In this document: positions 41,341 through 51,655 of the stretch, piece after piece | Layout of the letters: every line of letters starts with the position of its first letter | How positions within the stretch are numbered: position 1 is the first letter of the stretch | Assembly (NCBI RefSeq): GCF_003353065.1 | Contig: NZ_CP027806.1 | Location: 3,244,501-3,308,500, forward strand | Direction: 5' to 3' | Length of the DNA stretch: 64,000 nt | Source: Cyclonatronum proteinivorum | Lineage (GTDB): Bacteria; Bacteroidota; Rhodothermia; Balneolales; Cyclonatronaceae | Notes under the pieces: model-generated | The model's database searches: none | What the model was told of the DNA's origin: nothing | The model's input: only the letters and a program-made list of their open reading frames with translations | Program-made: the position numbers and the translations under genes

Positions 41341-43443
41341 ATGCCCCTACGTACCCGCTTTTTACTCCTTCTTTTGTTCATTTTCCTGAGCATTTCTGCC
41401 ATAGTATGGTTTGTGGTTCGCCCTGCCTACGAAGAAGTACTTTTGAATGAACGAACGACTATTATAACAGAAAATCAGCGGGAACGGATTGACCGGCTGA
41501 ATGCACAGACCAACAGCTGGATCGATATGATGTTTGAGTACGAGCAGGTGCTCGTGCGCACCGGCAGTATCAATCAGACGGAATTGCTGTTCAGGGGCTA
41601 TTCAGCCATTTTTCCGGCTTTTGAAATTCTCCGGCTGATTGAAGCGGAGACCGGCGAATACATCGAATTCCGGTCTCAGGATTCGTACGGGGAACTGCGC
41701 TTTGATCTGATAATTCCGTATATCGAGCCCGCAAACAACAGCGATGGAGAGCCTGCATACAGCGTGCAGTGGATTGCGGATTTAGATACCATTGTCCTGA
41801 GCCGGTACATCGACCTGGGCGGTGAAATCTTTCTGGTCACCGGCGTATTTAATGCCTCTTATTTTCAGGATACGCTGTTCCGCTTCAACCTTGGTTTTCC
41901 TGCGAAAGCGGCTCTGTGGCTTTCGGATGGCAGCGGGGTTGGTCTGAACGGCATTGACATGCCGGCACCTGCGTTCTCTCAGCTCACCCTTGTTGAGCAA
42001 CAGCTGTTTGAAAAGGAAGTGCGTATTATGATTGCCTCGCCTGTTCCGCTGTTCGGGGCGCAGCACGCCTTATACTTTGCTTATGATGACCTCCGCCGGG
42101 ACGTCCAAACGCTCTTCCTGCAAAATCTCGGATTGCTGATGCTTGCCTTTTTCGGGATTTGGATAGCTTCCTTCATCCTCTTTGAAAAACTCACCAAGCC
42201 TCTGCGCACCTTTATCACCGACCTGCAGCCCTTCAGTAGTTTTGATTTCGGGAAGCCCCTACGCCCCATCGCCCTTCCTGAACTCAGAGAAGTTTCTGAA
42301 ACGATGGAAGGTATCCGGCAAAAGCTGCAGCATTATCAGGAAATTAATGTCGAAAAAATAATTTCGAGTCAGCAGCGGATTATGACGATGACGGAGCACT
42401 CCTCTGATCTGATTGCTTTTTTCGACGGTTCAAACAAATTTGTGCGGTTTAATGCACAGTTCAAACAGCTCTTTAGCGAGCTTGAAAGTCCAATGCCGCA
42501 GGATATCACTTCCCTTTTTGAGATGGCCAATGTGCGGGTGATGAAAGAAGGCGTCGCGCAGCAGGAAGCGGATCCGCCTGTCACCATTCAGAAGCGTCAG
42601 CTTGAGCTTGCCTTCACCATTGGCGAAGAAAAAGAGTACTACTTCACAGCTCAGGTACTGCGGCTGTTCAATGAAAAGGGGGATCCGCTGGGTGGGCAGT
42701 TTATGCTGTACGATCTCACTGATGAGCGTGAACTTGACCGCAAGCGCAATGAGATGATCAACATTATCGTGCATGAGCTCAAGAATCCGATTACGGGTAT
42801 TCAGGGGCTTATCACCATTCTGCGAAGTGAAGAGCTTGGAGAAGATGACCGCAAAGAATTTTATAAGATTATCGATGACAGCGCCTCTGACCTCTTCGGC
42901 ATTGTACAGCGCTTCCTGCAGGTTGCCAAGCTGGAATCGGGCGGCATTCAGGGTGAAGCCGAATCGGTTGATATGGCAGCCCTGATCACCAGAATCAGCC
43001 GCGACCTGGAAACCACCCTGCGCGACAAAAAAATCCGCTTCAATCAGATTATTGAAGAAGATATCCCACCCGTTGAAGCGGTACCTGATCTCATGAACGA
43101 TGTGATTCGCAATCTCCTCTCCAATGCCGTGAAATACGGCCCGGAAAACCGCACCATCGATGTTTCAGCACAAACCGAAATCACAGACGAAGGCACACGG
43201 CATTTTGTATTCGCCGTAACAGATTACGGCTTCGGAATCAAGGAAGAGTATAAGGATCAGATTTTCAAAAAGTTTTTCCGGATCAAGGAATACAAGGCCG
43301 TGCAGGGTACCGGGCTCGGGCTGCCTTATGTGAAAGAAATTATCGAGAAACACCGCGGCAGCATTACGGTTGATTCCAATGAATCGATTGGAAGCCGGTT
43401 TACGGTGCGCCTCCCCTACCCGATTATCAGCAAAGACGATTAA
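41341..43443 (+). CDS. Membrane sensor histidine kinase
   Basis: 700 residues. One helix at about 6-26, an extracytoplasmic sensor domain (about 30-250, unassigned), a second helix at 257-280, a HAMP-like linker, a PAS-like domain (about 340-465), then HisKA with phospho-acceptor His478 in IIVHELKNPITG and an ATPase domain with N box (RNLLSNAVKYGPEN), G1 (DYGFGI) and G2 (GTGLGLPYVKEI). It would sense a periplasmic signal and phosphorylate a response regulator, but no regulator gene is adjacent. It is followed after seven bases by a FecR-domain protein gene and then the PKD-repeat gene, indicating an operon devoted to surface sensing or structure. Confidence 0.92.
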   Translation: MPLRTRFLLLLLFIFLSISAIVWFVVRPAYEEVLLNERTTIITENQRERIDRLNAQTNSWIDMMFEYEQVLVRTGSINQTELLFRGYSAIFPAFEILRLIEAETGEYIEFRSQDSYGELRFDLIIPYIEPANNSDGEPAYSVQWIADLDTIVLSRYIDLGGEIFLVTGVFNASYFQDTLFRFNLGFPAKAALWLSDGSGVGLNGIDMPAPAFSQLTLVEQQLFEKEVRIMIASPVPLFGAQHALYFAYDDLRRDVQTLFLQNLGLLMLAFFGIWIASFILFEKLTKPLRTFITDLQPFSSFDFGKPLRPIALPELREVSETMEGIRQKLQHYQEINVEKIISSQQRIMTMTEHSSDLIAFFDGSNKFVRFNAQFKQLFSELESPMPQDITSLFEMANVRVMKEGVAQQEADPPVTIQKRQLELAFTIGEEKEYYFTAQVLRLFNEKGDPLGGQFMLYDLTDERELDRKRNEMINIIVHELKNPITGIQGLITILRSEELGEDDRKEFYKIIDDSASDLFGIVQRFLQVAKLESGGIQGEAESVDMAALITRISRDLETTLRDKKIRFNQIIEEDIPPVEAVPDLMNDVIRNLLSNAVKYGPENRTIDVSAQTEITDEGTRHFVFAVTDYGFGIKEEYKDQIFKKFFRIKEYKAVQGTGLGLPYVKEIIEKHRGSITVDSNESIGSRFTVRLPYPIISKDD

Positions 43444-43450
43444 TACCCCC

Positions 43451-45253
43451 ATGCTTACCTTTTTCCCGGCGGGCTTCTGCAAAACAGCGCTGCCGCTTCT
43501 TTTAGGCCTGTTGCTGCCTCTCACGCTTCAGGCACAGCAAACCGACAGTATTGACTTTCCGGCTTCACAAATAGCCGAAATTTCGACCCGTTTCGCTGGC
43601 TCCCCCCAAAACTGGCCCATCGTAAACAGCCTTGCGGAGTATGATCCGCAGACCAACCGGTTTTACCTGAGCGCGGCTGACATCAACCTTCTTCGTGCCT
43701 TTCGGGACGGATTTGCTCAGGTTGAAGAATCACGCGCGCTGTATACTACCCTTATCGACCGCGGGGCCCGCGTGCTTGCACGGGAAGAGCTGCAAACGCT
43801 TGAAGGGAAATTCGACCGCTTCCGCGCACATGTGAATGAAGCCGCCATTACCGCGGCAACCGAAACAGCCGCTGAGATAGCGGCATTTTCGCAAGATGTA
43901 AGCGAGCTTGTTGAAGCGCGGCGTCTCATGCAGGTTGAAGCACGCCTGGAAGAGATTGAAAACATTGTGGAAAGCCGCCGGGGATTGCTGGGAAGGTGGG
44001 CTTCCGCCGAAACCGGTGATCTCTTACAACAAGACGACGGCATTCGTACCGGGGAAGATTCTCAGGCAAGGCTCGAATTCGTGGATGGCAGCGACATCAC
44101 CCTCTCCGCCAATACGACCGCGGTCATCCGGAAATCTTCGGTTGATCGTATCACGAACCGCTCCGAGGTCGATATCGAGCTTTCAAGCGGGGGCGTACTC
44201 ACCCGGCTCTCCGCAGCCGCCCGGAATCAAGCGACCTACAACCTTGAAACCCCCACAAGTAGCAGTCAGATCAACTCCTCGAGTTTTTGGGCCGAAAACC
44301 GCTCCGACGAAATCACAACCATGTCCAACTATGACGGAATCGTACTCGTGAGCGCCGGTAATATGGAAGTCAACCTTGCCGAAAATGAAGGCACCATCGT
44401 TCGCCGCGGTCAGGGCCCTTCTGCCCCCATCCGCTTGCTGCCTGCGCCTTCAACCGACTGGGCACGACCTGATACCGTCATTTATATAAACCGTCTCGAT
44501 CTCGCATGGCAGGCGGTTTCCGGTGCAAGACGTTACGAAGTGGATTTAGCCCGTCGTGATACCTTTTTGGGAAACGTGCGCACCTTTCGCGCCAACGAGC
44601 CACAGCTTACGCTCACGGACATCCCAACCGGGCTGAATTATGTGCGGATAAGGGCTTTCGATGAAAACGAACTGCGCGGCATTGACAGCCGCACGCTTCA
44701 GGTGCTGTATGTGGAAAGCACAAGTCCGCCGCCCCTGATTCTCGACAGTGCCTTTCGTCCGGAAGTTGTGTATTCGTTTTCCCGCGAAACGGAAATCACC
44801 GGCACAACCGAAGCCCGTTCCCGACTGCAGATCAACGGGGAGCGCGTTTCAGTCGGACCTGACGGACGTTTCCGAAAGCCGCTCACCATAACCGGTGAAG
44901 CCCTTGAAGTAAGCCTTACGGCAACCAATGCCGCCGGACTCACCCGCGAAGTTAACCGTACCCTCCGCTATGTTGATACCGCGCGGCTTTTTGACCTGAA
45001 CTGGTCTGCACCGGTACAGGATGGTCAGCTGCAACGTATGCCGCGCATGCTTGTAAGGGGCCGTGCCTACGCATTTCTTACCATTGAAGCTCAAATTAAC
45101 GGGCAGGTGCTGCGGCAGCGGGCAGGCAACAACGGCGACTGGGCCCTGCAGTTTGAGCCCGACGAAGCTGCGCAAATTACCATCCGCTTCATTGACCGCG
45201 AAAGCGGCAATACGGTCGCCGAACGATCTTTTCCATTTACCCCAATCCGATAA
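43451..45253 (+). CDS. Periplasmic FecR-domain protein
   Basis: 600 residues from the ATG at 43451, which gives a signal peptide (cleavage near LQAQQ, about 29); a longer frame to 43370 would overlap the kinase gene and bury it. After a helical region (about 90-185) comes a FecR-like domain (about 190-320: LLQQDDGIRTGEDSQARLEF, a strand-rich core and TYNLETPTSSSQI). Then follow two fibronectin-like or E-set modules. FecR domains normally relay signals to ECF sigma factors; in this setting, without a sigma gene, it could instead be a periplasmic scaffold. No membrane anchor seen at either end after signal cleavage. Confidence 0.85.
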   Translation: MLTFFPAGFCKTALPLLLGLLLPLTLQAQQTDSIDFPASQIAEISTRFAGSPQNWPIVNSLAEYDPQTNRFYLSAADINLLRAFRDGFAQVEESRALYTTLIDRGARVLAREELQTLEGKFDRFRAHVNEAAITAATETAAEIAAFSQDVSELVEARRLMQVEARLEEIENIVESRRGLLGRWASAETGDLLQQDDGIRTGEDSQARLEFVDGSDITLSANTTAVIRKSSVDRITNRSEVDIELSSGGVLTRLSAAARNQATYNLETPTSSSQINSSSFWAENRSDEITTMSNYDGIVLVSAGNMEVNLAENEGTIVRRGQGPSAPIRLLPAPSTDWARPDTVIYINRLDLAWQAVSGARRYEVDLARRDTFLGNVRTFRANEPQLTLTDIPTGLNYVRIRAFDENELRGIDSRTLQVLYVESTSPPPLILDSAFRPEVVYSFSRETEITGTTEARSRLQINGERVSVGPDGRFRKPLTITGEALEVSLTATNAAGLTREVNRTLRYVDTARLFDLNWSAPVQDGQLQRMPRMLVRGRAYAFLTIEAQINGQVLRQRAGNNGDWALQFEPDEAAQITIRFIDRESGNTVAERSFPFTPIR

Positions 45254-45262
45254 TACCCAAAT

Positions 45263-48200
45263 ATGCGATTTGGTTTTCCCCTCCAAAAACCCACGCTAAT
45301 CACCCTCCTGATCCTGATGGGCCTCTCGGCAAATGCCATGGCTCAGGAAGTTTACTTTTCCATCTCCGGCAAAAGTACAACCGTTAGCTCGGGCGACCGG
45401 CTCGGGCAATACGACTACTGGCTGCGCCCTGCCCCCGGGGTGGATATTCCGCGCCCCGCAACGGTTGAGATTTTTGACGCGGGCCTGGGTGGTTTTGCGG
45501 ATGTGATTGCCGGTCAGCCCAACACCCGCACGACCTACAGCCTTCATACCTTCCGGAACTTATATGAAAAAGGGACGCGGGAAATACGCCGCAGCGCAAC
45601 AAGCGGCCGCTTTCAGCCGCTGGATCAGCAAACGACCTTCACCGAAAGCCGCTTCCTGAACCGCTGGGTCCCTTTCTTCACGCTTCAGGAACAAGAAGCT
45701 TCCACCGAAGGCTTCATCATGCGCGTGGAAACCGACGAAGGCAACGACGTCAACGATTTCCGGATCCGGATCACCGGGGACGGCGCTTCCGACTGGGAGC
45801 TCATCACCCTGAACCTTTCTGTTGGCCTGATCAGCTCCGCACCTGAAAACAGGTTTCAGTTCCGCCCGCTATGGGATGACGCCCCGCCGCCGGTATTCAG
45901 CCTTTCCGGGCAGGAAGACAGCCGCATCTTTCTGATGGACGCCTTCGGAAATACCAACGCCCATGACCGTAACTGGCGGGAGTGGGAACCGGAACAGTAC
46001 GGCCTGCCCAACAGCTGGGCCGTTGTCATGACCGGCTCAGCCGTACGTATCAACAACCGGGTACTCGCCGGGCAGGACGCCATCATCCCTTTTCGCACTG
46101 ACTTTGTAACCCTGAATGAAGACCGGATCGAAGCGCCGCAGGTTGAGATTCAGACCTTCAGCGGACAGTGTCAGCAATACGGACTCCGTGCAAATTACCG
46201 CGGATTTGTCCTCAACATGCAGCAGGCCGAGTGGCGGACAGACGGGCAGCGGTTTGCAGGCAGCAGCTTTAGCCACGAATTTTCCGCATTCGGCCTTACC
46301 CCCTGGACGCTCATCGTGCCCGTTGAAGGCCGTCATGTACCCCGCCATTTTGTAAAAGAAGGTCAGCTGAATGTGAACGCGCCACCGGTGATTCAGGTGG
46401 AAGGCTACCGGGAAATGCTTTCTCCGGGTGAAGCACTTGTGCTCGACGCTTCTTCCTCCTTCAATCCCGACGGCGGCAGCTTCAGCTATCGCTGGTTTGT
46501 GAACGGGGAACCCCGCGGCAGCAGCAGCAGCTTTCGGTTTCAGAGCAGCGTTTCAGGAGCCTACGACATCCGGCTGCGCCTTACCGACAGTGCACGGAAT
46601 GCAAGCTGTACCGAAACCACGGAAGACTTTCCGGTAATCGTCAATACGCAGCCCTATGCCGAAATTGACTTCAACCGCGTAATCGCCAAAGATGTACCTA
46701 ATACGATAGCCGCATTCCGCGACTTTGACCCTGATGGCAATGAGCTGGCTTTCCGGTGGGAAGGCCCCGGCATTGTTTCGACAGCAGAAGGGCGTGAAAT
46801 TCAGGTGCAGCATGCGCAGGCCGGCACCTTCAGGATTCAGCTCACCGCAGACGATCAGACGGGCACCCAAAACGCTACCTATACCACAACAGTCGAGTAT
46901 AAAGTCAACGCCGCACCCGTACCCTCCTTTGCGGTGCCATCCATCGAAGCGCCCGGCGAAACGATCGCGCTTGACGCTTCAGCCTCTTTCGACCCCGACG
47001 GCGATCCGCTGACCTACATCTGGGAAATTTCTGACGGAAGAGAGCTCAGCGGTGAACGTCAAAACATTAGCTTTACGCAGCCCGGACTCTACACCATTAC
47101 GTTGTTGGCCAACGACGGTGAAGGCGTCGAAAACTCCGTACAGCAGATTTCGCGCGACATCCGAATCAACCGCGCCCCTGTTCCCGATATTGCGGCTACC
47201 GACTTCACCAATCAGGCCATTGTGGATTTTGACGCCTCCGCCAGCATTGACGCCGATCAGGGCATTGTAAGCTGGGAATGGGATTTCGGAGATGGTCAGA
47301 CGGCAAGCGGCGAGCGCGTCACGCATGCCTATCAGGCCTACGGCACCTATACCGTGCGCCTGACCGTGGATGACGGGCAGAATGTCTCTAACAGCCGTCA
47401 GTACACGGAGCACACCGTTACCATCAACAGTAACCCGGTAGCCGTGATGGATTTTCCTACGGTTGTAGCCCCCGGCGATGAAATACCGCTCGACGGAAGT
47501 CAGAGTTTTGACCCCGACGGAGAAGTTACGGCCTGGCAGTGGACGGTAAATAATCAATCCGCAGGGGAAGGTGAGCGGAGCAGCGGACGCATTGATACAC
47601 CGGGTGTTTTCGAAGTAAACCTGCAGGTGCGCGACGACTCTCCCTTCGATGACGCCACGAGTACCACTTCCGGACTCATCCGCGTAAATCACCCGCCTGT
47701 GCCGGTTTGGGAAAACAGCCCAAGGGTTACCGAACCCAACCGCCCCACCACATTCGACGCTTCCGGAAGCTTTGACCCCGACAATGATCAGCTGAGCTAT
47801 CGCTGGGAATTTTCAGACGGGGAAGTTTTTGAAGGCGAACAAATCACCAGAACCTTTCCCGCTTCCGGCACAGCCTTCTTTACCCTGTATGCTGATGATG
47901 GCGAAGGCCTTGCGAATTCGGTTTCATCGGTTGAAGGCAGTGTGAGAATCAACATGGAGCCCATCATCATAACAGAAACGGACATCATGAGTAACAGCCT
48001 TCAGGTTGAGCTGAACGCTTCGGAAAGTTACAATCCCGATGGGGGCACCCTTACCTACCTCTGGATTCTGCCGGATGGCAGCGAACAGCGGCAGGCACAG
48101 TTCACCTGGACCGCTCCGGAGCCCGGCATTCACACGCTCAGCCTTCAGGTTGATGACGGGGAAGGGCTGGAAAATTCCGTCAGTACAGAGCGCATTACCG

Positions 48201-50050
48201 TAACAGTGAACCGTCCGCCGGTAGCGGTCATCGATGAGCGCATTGACGGTTGTACCGATCAGCTGATCGTCTTTTCCGGCGCAAGAAGCTTTGATCCCGA
48301 CGGGGACAGCTTCACTACCCGCTGGGAGTTCGGCGACGGCAACAGCAGCAATGAAATTAACCCGGTACACAGCTACCGCAGACCGGGCACCTACACCGCG
48401 CGGGTTTTCCTGAATGACGGCATTGCAGCTGAACCAACCATTGCAGAGCTGCCGGTTGTAATTGAAGGTTCTCCGCAGGCGCAGATTAATTTTGATGAAA
48501 TCACGGTATGCGCCAACAGCCCCATCACCTTCGACGGCACCGAAAGTACGGATCCCAATGGCATAGTCGCCTCTTACAACTGGGATTTTGGGGATATGAA
48601 CAGCGCGGTGGGCTCGCGAACAACGCACTTGTACACCCGCCCCGGTACCTACCGCGTTTCGCTCACCATTACCGGCTCAGGCACCGGAACCTGCCCTAAC
48701 ATGAGTCAGCAGACCGCTATTGTGAACGTAGTAGCCGCACCAGAAGCCGTTTTTGAAATTCCTTCCGTCGTCAGCCCGGGCACAGCCGTTACGCTGGACG
48801 CAGGCAACTCCGTTACGGAAGACCAAATCACCAGCGTGGCATGGCGCATTACTTCTGAATCAGATGAGCAGTTTGAGCCTATTGAGCGCAGCGGAATGCT
48901 GCAGGAGATAAGTCTGGATCAGCCGGGCAGCTACATTGCTGAACTCACCATCAATACGGACAACGACGCGGGTTGTGCAAGCAACACCATCACCCGCAGA
49001 ATAGTGGTGAATCAGGCACCCGAAGTGGTTTGGAACACCCCGGAAATCTGGATGAAGAACAAACCTTTCCTTCTTTCCGCTGAAGGAAGCCGCGACGCCG
49101 ACGGTTTTATCACCAACTACACCTGGACGATTGATGGCGAGCCCTTTGCTGAAAGCCTGTCCGCACGACTACCTGTACAAGAATTTGGCTCCTTTGAAAT
49201 CGGACTCGAAGTCACCGACAACGCCGGGGTTGAAAACAGTACGGTGCAGAAAACACAGCGCCTGACGATCAACCCTTCGCCGGTGCCGCAGTTCGAACTG
49301 CCCGCCTACCTATGGCTGGGCGAAACCCTGGAACTCAACCCCGCAGAAAATCGTGATCCGGCAAGTAACCCGGTGTACAGCAGCTGGCGGATTAACGGGG
49401 AGCTTTTCGATGAACAGGAAGTCCGTATCGAAACGGACCGCCCGGACTACCTTATCACTCTCATTCAAGACGACCGTCTCGGCCTTGAAAACTCGGTAGC
49501 CACCGTTACCCGGACTTTCCGGGTGCGCATGCCGGAAGAACTGACGGTCCGCATTCCTGCAGGTATCATTGCCGGAAGCAGCCTCGATCGGTCCATCACA
49601 GGCCTGAGACAGCCCTACGTTTTTATGGAAAGCGATCAGCCCTCCGAAACCTGGCAGGCACCTGACATCAGCGGCTCAGCCGGAGCTTCTGAAATCGCAG
49701 ATTTCCGAATCGGATGGCAGCCCCGAAATCAGGTTCTGCACACAGAAAGCCGCCAAATCGAAGTTTTTGCCCCGCTTCAGGCTGCACAATCGGAAGTACG
49801 GGAAACGGTAGCCTTCAACCCGGTAAACAACACGGCCCTTGTTACGGCACCGGCAGTCAACCGCCCGTCAGCGCACGGCCTGCGCTACGAATGGCGGCTG
49901 CGGGGCACCAATGATGTAATTACACGAGGCCGCAGCATTCACCTGCCCATCATGCAGGGCGATAACCTGTTTGACCTTGTCATAACGGAAACCGACGCCA
50001 TCATCGGAAAATCCGAACTCATCGTACCGGTGCACATTATCGCCGAATAG
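45263..50050 (+). CDS. Very large surface protein with about twelve PKD-like repeats
   Basis: 1595 residues: signal peptide (about 1-28, ending NAMAQ), an N-terminal region of about 350 residues that I do not recognise, then twelve or so tandem PKD/Ig-like repeats of 85-90 residues. Each repeat starts around a Pro-x-Val strand and carries a core such as DASASFDPDGDPLTYIWE or FDGTESTDPNG followed by a GxYxxxLxxxDG strand. The last ~150 residues form a different beta-rich end. There is no T9SS sorting domain and no C-terminal hydrophobic anchor. PKD arrays usually act as extended stalks or adhesive surface fibres. It is the last gene of the kinase-FecR operon, nine bases after the FecR gene, followed by a terminator. 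Confidence 0.88.
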   Translation: MRFGFPLQKPTLITLLILMGLSANAMAQEVYFSISGKSTTVSSGDRLGQYDYWLRPAPGVDIPRPATVEIFDAGLGGFADVIAGQPNTRTTYSLHTFRNLYEKGTREIRRSATSGRFQPLDQQTTFTESRFLNRWVPFFTLQEQEASTEGFIMRVETDEGNDVNDFRIRITGDGASDWELITLNLSVGLISSAPENRFQFRPLWDDAPPPVFSLSGQEDSRIFLMDAFGNTNAHDRNWREWEPEQYGLPNSWAVVMTGSAVRINNRVLAGQDAIIPFRTDFVTLNEDRIEAPQVEIQTFSGQCQQYGLRANYRGFVLNMQQAEWRTDGQRFAGSSFSHEFSAFGLTPWTLIVPVEGRHVPRHFVKEGQLNVNAPPVIQVEGYREMLSPGEALVLDASSSFNPDGGSFSYRWFVNGEPRGSSSSFRFQSSVSGAYDIRLRLTDSARNASCTETTEDFPVIVNTQPYAEIDFNRVIAKDVPNTIAAFRDFDPDGNELAFRWEGPGIVSTAEGREIQVQHAQAGTFRIQLTADDQTGTQNATYTTTVEYKVNAAPVPSFAVPSIEAPGETIALDASASFDPDGDPLTYIWEISDGRELSGERQNISFTQPGLYTITLLANDGEGVENSVQQISRDIRINRAPVPDIAATDFTNQAIVDFDASASIDADQGIVSWEWDFGDGQTASGERVTHAYQAYGTYTVRLTVDDGQNVSNSRQYTEHTVTINSNPVAVMDFPTVVAPGDEIPLDGSQSFDPDGEVTAWQWTVNNQSAGEGERSSGRIDTPGVFEVNLQVRDDSPFDDATSTTSGLIRVNHPPVPVWENSPRVTEPNRPTTFDASGSFDPDNDQLSYRWEFSDGEVFEGEQITRTFPASGTAFFTLYADDGEGLANSVSSVEGSVRINMEPIIITETDIMSNSLQVELNASESYNPDGGTLTYLWILPDGSEQRQAQFTWTAPEPGIHTLSLQVDDGEGLENSVSTERITVTVNRPPVAVIDERIDGCTDQLIVFSGARSFDPDGDSFTTRWEFGDGNSSNEINPVHSYRRPGTYTARVFLNDGIAAEPTIAELPVVIEGSPQAQINFDEITVCANSPITFDGTESTDPNGIVASYNWDFGDMNSAVGSRTTHLYTRPGTYRVSLTITGSGTGTCPNMSQQTAIVNVVAAPEAVFEIPSVVSPGTAVTLDAGNSVTEDQITSVAWRITSESDEQFEPIERSGMLQEISLDQPGSYIAELTINTDNDAGCASNTITRRIVVNQAPEVVWNTPEIWMKNKPFLLSAEGSRDADGFITNYTWTIDGEPFAESLSARLPVQEFGSFEIGLEVTDNAGVENSTVQKTQRLTINPSPVPQFELPAYLWLGETLELNPAENRDPASNPVYSSWRINGELFDEQEVRIETDRPDYLITLIQDDRLGLENSVATVTRTFRVRMPEELTVRIPAGIIAGSSLDRSITGLRQPYVFMESDQPSETWQAPDISGSAGASEIADFRIGWQPRNQVLHTESRQIEVFAPLQAAQSEVRETVAFNPVNNTALVTAPAVNRPSAHGLRYEWRLRGTNDVITRGRSIHLPIMQGDNLFDLVITETDAIIGKSELIVPVHIIAE

Positions 50051-50070
50051 CGCAGGTTTTGTCTCTGTGA

Positions 50071-50106
50071 AAAAGGGTTACCGACTGAGGTTGGTAACCC
50101 TTTTTT
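50071..50106 (+). terminator. Terminator of the kinase-FecR-PKD operon
   Basis: AAAAGGGTTACC pairs with GGTAACCCTTTT around a ten-base loop, ending in a run of six T. It lies 20 bases past the stop codon. Confidence 0.85.
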
Positions 50107-50197
50107 ATGTATTCCAGGTATTCCTGTAGGGGGCTCTTCCGCATTGGTCAACCCCACGCATCAGGCCAACACATATTTACGAATTGACTGCGCTGCG

Positions 50198-50911
50198 CTA
50201 TTCATCTTCATCCGGCTCAGATTCATCCGGATCATCAGAAACTTCACTCAGGTAAAACCGCTCAATAAGCGCACGCTCGGTGCCGTCTCGCTGTGCCCGG
50301 CCGGCCAGGCGGTCAAATACCGGATTAATCAATCGCAAAATACCGGGGGCACGGGTATCACTATAGGCCGCGAAAACAGCTGTATGGGCGATGTCCAGCG
50401 GCAGGCCGTCCTCATCTGTCATACCGGCATTGACCAGCCCGTAGAGGATGTAGAGTGATTTTTCGAAGCCCTGACTCCCCGGCTCAATGCGCACCTGAAA
50501 GACGGCTGTTTCGTCACTGTCGTTGAAGAAATAATGGACATCGTTAATCTCAGCGCGAACGGTTTCACCGGGTCCGATCTGATAATCGGTCCCGTTTACG
50601 TGTACACCAGTCTGACCTTCAACGCCCGTAAAAATCTCGGCAAACCGCTGATGAAAATGAGGCCCGTTACTTCCGCCGGGTTCGAGGGTAATTTCAAGAA
50701 GCGTGTACGCGCCGTCGGTTTCGTGGGATTTGCGCAGGAAAGTCGTGTGGTGTTTCGCGAGCGTGTTATAGATCGTTCGGTTAAGATTTTCCGGAGGCGG
50801 CATGGTATAAAATTCAGAGCTCTCCCGATCGAAGGGCGCACCAAGTGACCAAAGAAAAATGAACGGGATAGCTATGAGTAACAGGGTAATACTGATCAGA
50901 ATCTTTTTCAT
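50198..50911 (-). CDS. Membrane-anchored cupin protein
   Basis: 237 residues with an N-terminal membrane helix (about 4-24). The cupin barrel (about 65-150) has motif 1 with PHFHQRFAEIF, supplying His85, His87 and Glu92, and motif 2 GPGETVRAEINDVHYFFND with His126. That full 3-His/1-Glu set suggests a bound divalent metal. The C-terminal part is acidic (SDDPDESEPDEDE). Cupins of this sort include dioxygenases and isomerases; I cannot assign a reaction. The gene stands alone, convergent with the PKD operon. Confidence 0.8.
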   Translation of the reverse strand: MKKILISITLLLIAIPFIFLWSLGAPFDRESSEFYTMPPPENLNRTIYNTLAKHHTTFLRKSHETDGAYTLLEITLEPGGSNGPHFHQRFAEIFTGVEGQTGVHVNGTDYQIGPGETVRAEINDVHYFFNDSDETAVFQVRIEPGSQGFEKSLYILYGLVNAGMTDEDGLPLDIAHTAVFAAYSDTRAPGILRLINPVFDRLAGRAQRDGTERALIERFYLSEVSDDPDESEPDEDE

Positions 50912-51013
50912 GTTCTCCGGATTTTTATTGTTGGTTTATTCTTAGCTTATTGATTACCCTTAACTTATTCAAGTATGTCCGGCCCAAAGCTGAAATTCTG
51001 AATTACTTTTAAC

Positions 51014-51052
51014 AAAAAAAAGGCTGCAACGTTTAAGTCACAGCCTTTTTTT
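51014..51052 (-). terminator. Terminator after the Skp cluster
   Basis: AGGCTG and CAGCCT stem flanked by a long A run and a run of seven T; works in both directions. It lies 20 bases past the stop of the last OmpH/Skp gene at 51074. Confidence 0.75.
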
Positions 51053-51073
51053 GTGGAAATGGGTTACCGTTTG

Positions 51074-51625
51074 TTATCGTCTGACGCCCATGCGGTCCAT
51101 CACACGATTCGTTATATCGTAGTTTTCACGCATTTCAGCGGAAGCGTAGAGAACAACCATATCACCGTTGTTTACCATCTGATTGATGACATAAGACAGG
51201 CCGAGTTCATTGGCAACGTCGTTGATGGTGTCCATAATGCGGCTGCGGAGGGGGGCAATCAGATTTTCCTGACGCTCCATCAGTTCCTGCTGATACTCCA
51301 TCTGAAACTGCTGCAGACGCATGGCCATGCTTGAGAGGCGCTCTTGCTCAGCCTGACGCGCACTTTCAGAAATAACGGCTACTTTTTGCTCGAACTCTTC
51401 ACGGGCCTGAAGGAATTCTGCTTCAAGCTGTGCAAACTCACGGCGCTTGCGGTTGGTGAATCCGTCAAGCTGATCCGATACGTTTTCAAGTTCGGGCATC
51501 ATCATCAGGATTCTTCCTGCGTCAACAACACCGATTTTAAGATCCTGTGCCTGTGCGGGCTGTGCATGGAAGGAATACCCCAATACAAGGAAAAGGGCAA
51601 AAAAGAATGTCGAAACTTTGTTCAT
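51074..51625 (-). CDS. OmpH/Skp-family periplasmic chaperone, third copy
   Basis: 183 residues with a signal peptide (about 1-26), the Skp opening strand LKIGVVDAGRILMMMPE, two long coiled-coil helices (about 45-130) and a closing beta segment (LSYVINQMVNNGDMVVLY). Skp trimers form tentacles that hold unfolded outer-membrane proteins on the way to BamA. It is the most distal of three related genes behind bamA and is followed by a terminator. Confidence 0.9.
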   Translation of the reverse strand: MNKVSTFFFALFLVLGYSFHAQPAQAQDLKIGVVDAGRILMMMPELENVSDQLDGFTNRKRREFAQLEAEFLQAREEFEQKVAVISESARQAEQERLSSMAMRLQQFQMEYQQELMERQENLIAPLRSRIMDTINDVANELGLSYVINQMVNNGDMVVLYASAEMRENYDITNRVMDRMGVRR

Positions 51626-51655
51626 AATAGATATAGTTGGAAAATTTTGGTTGCG

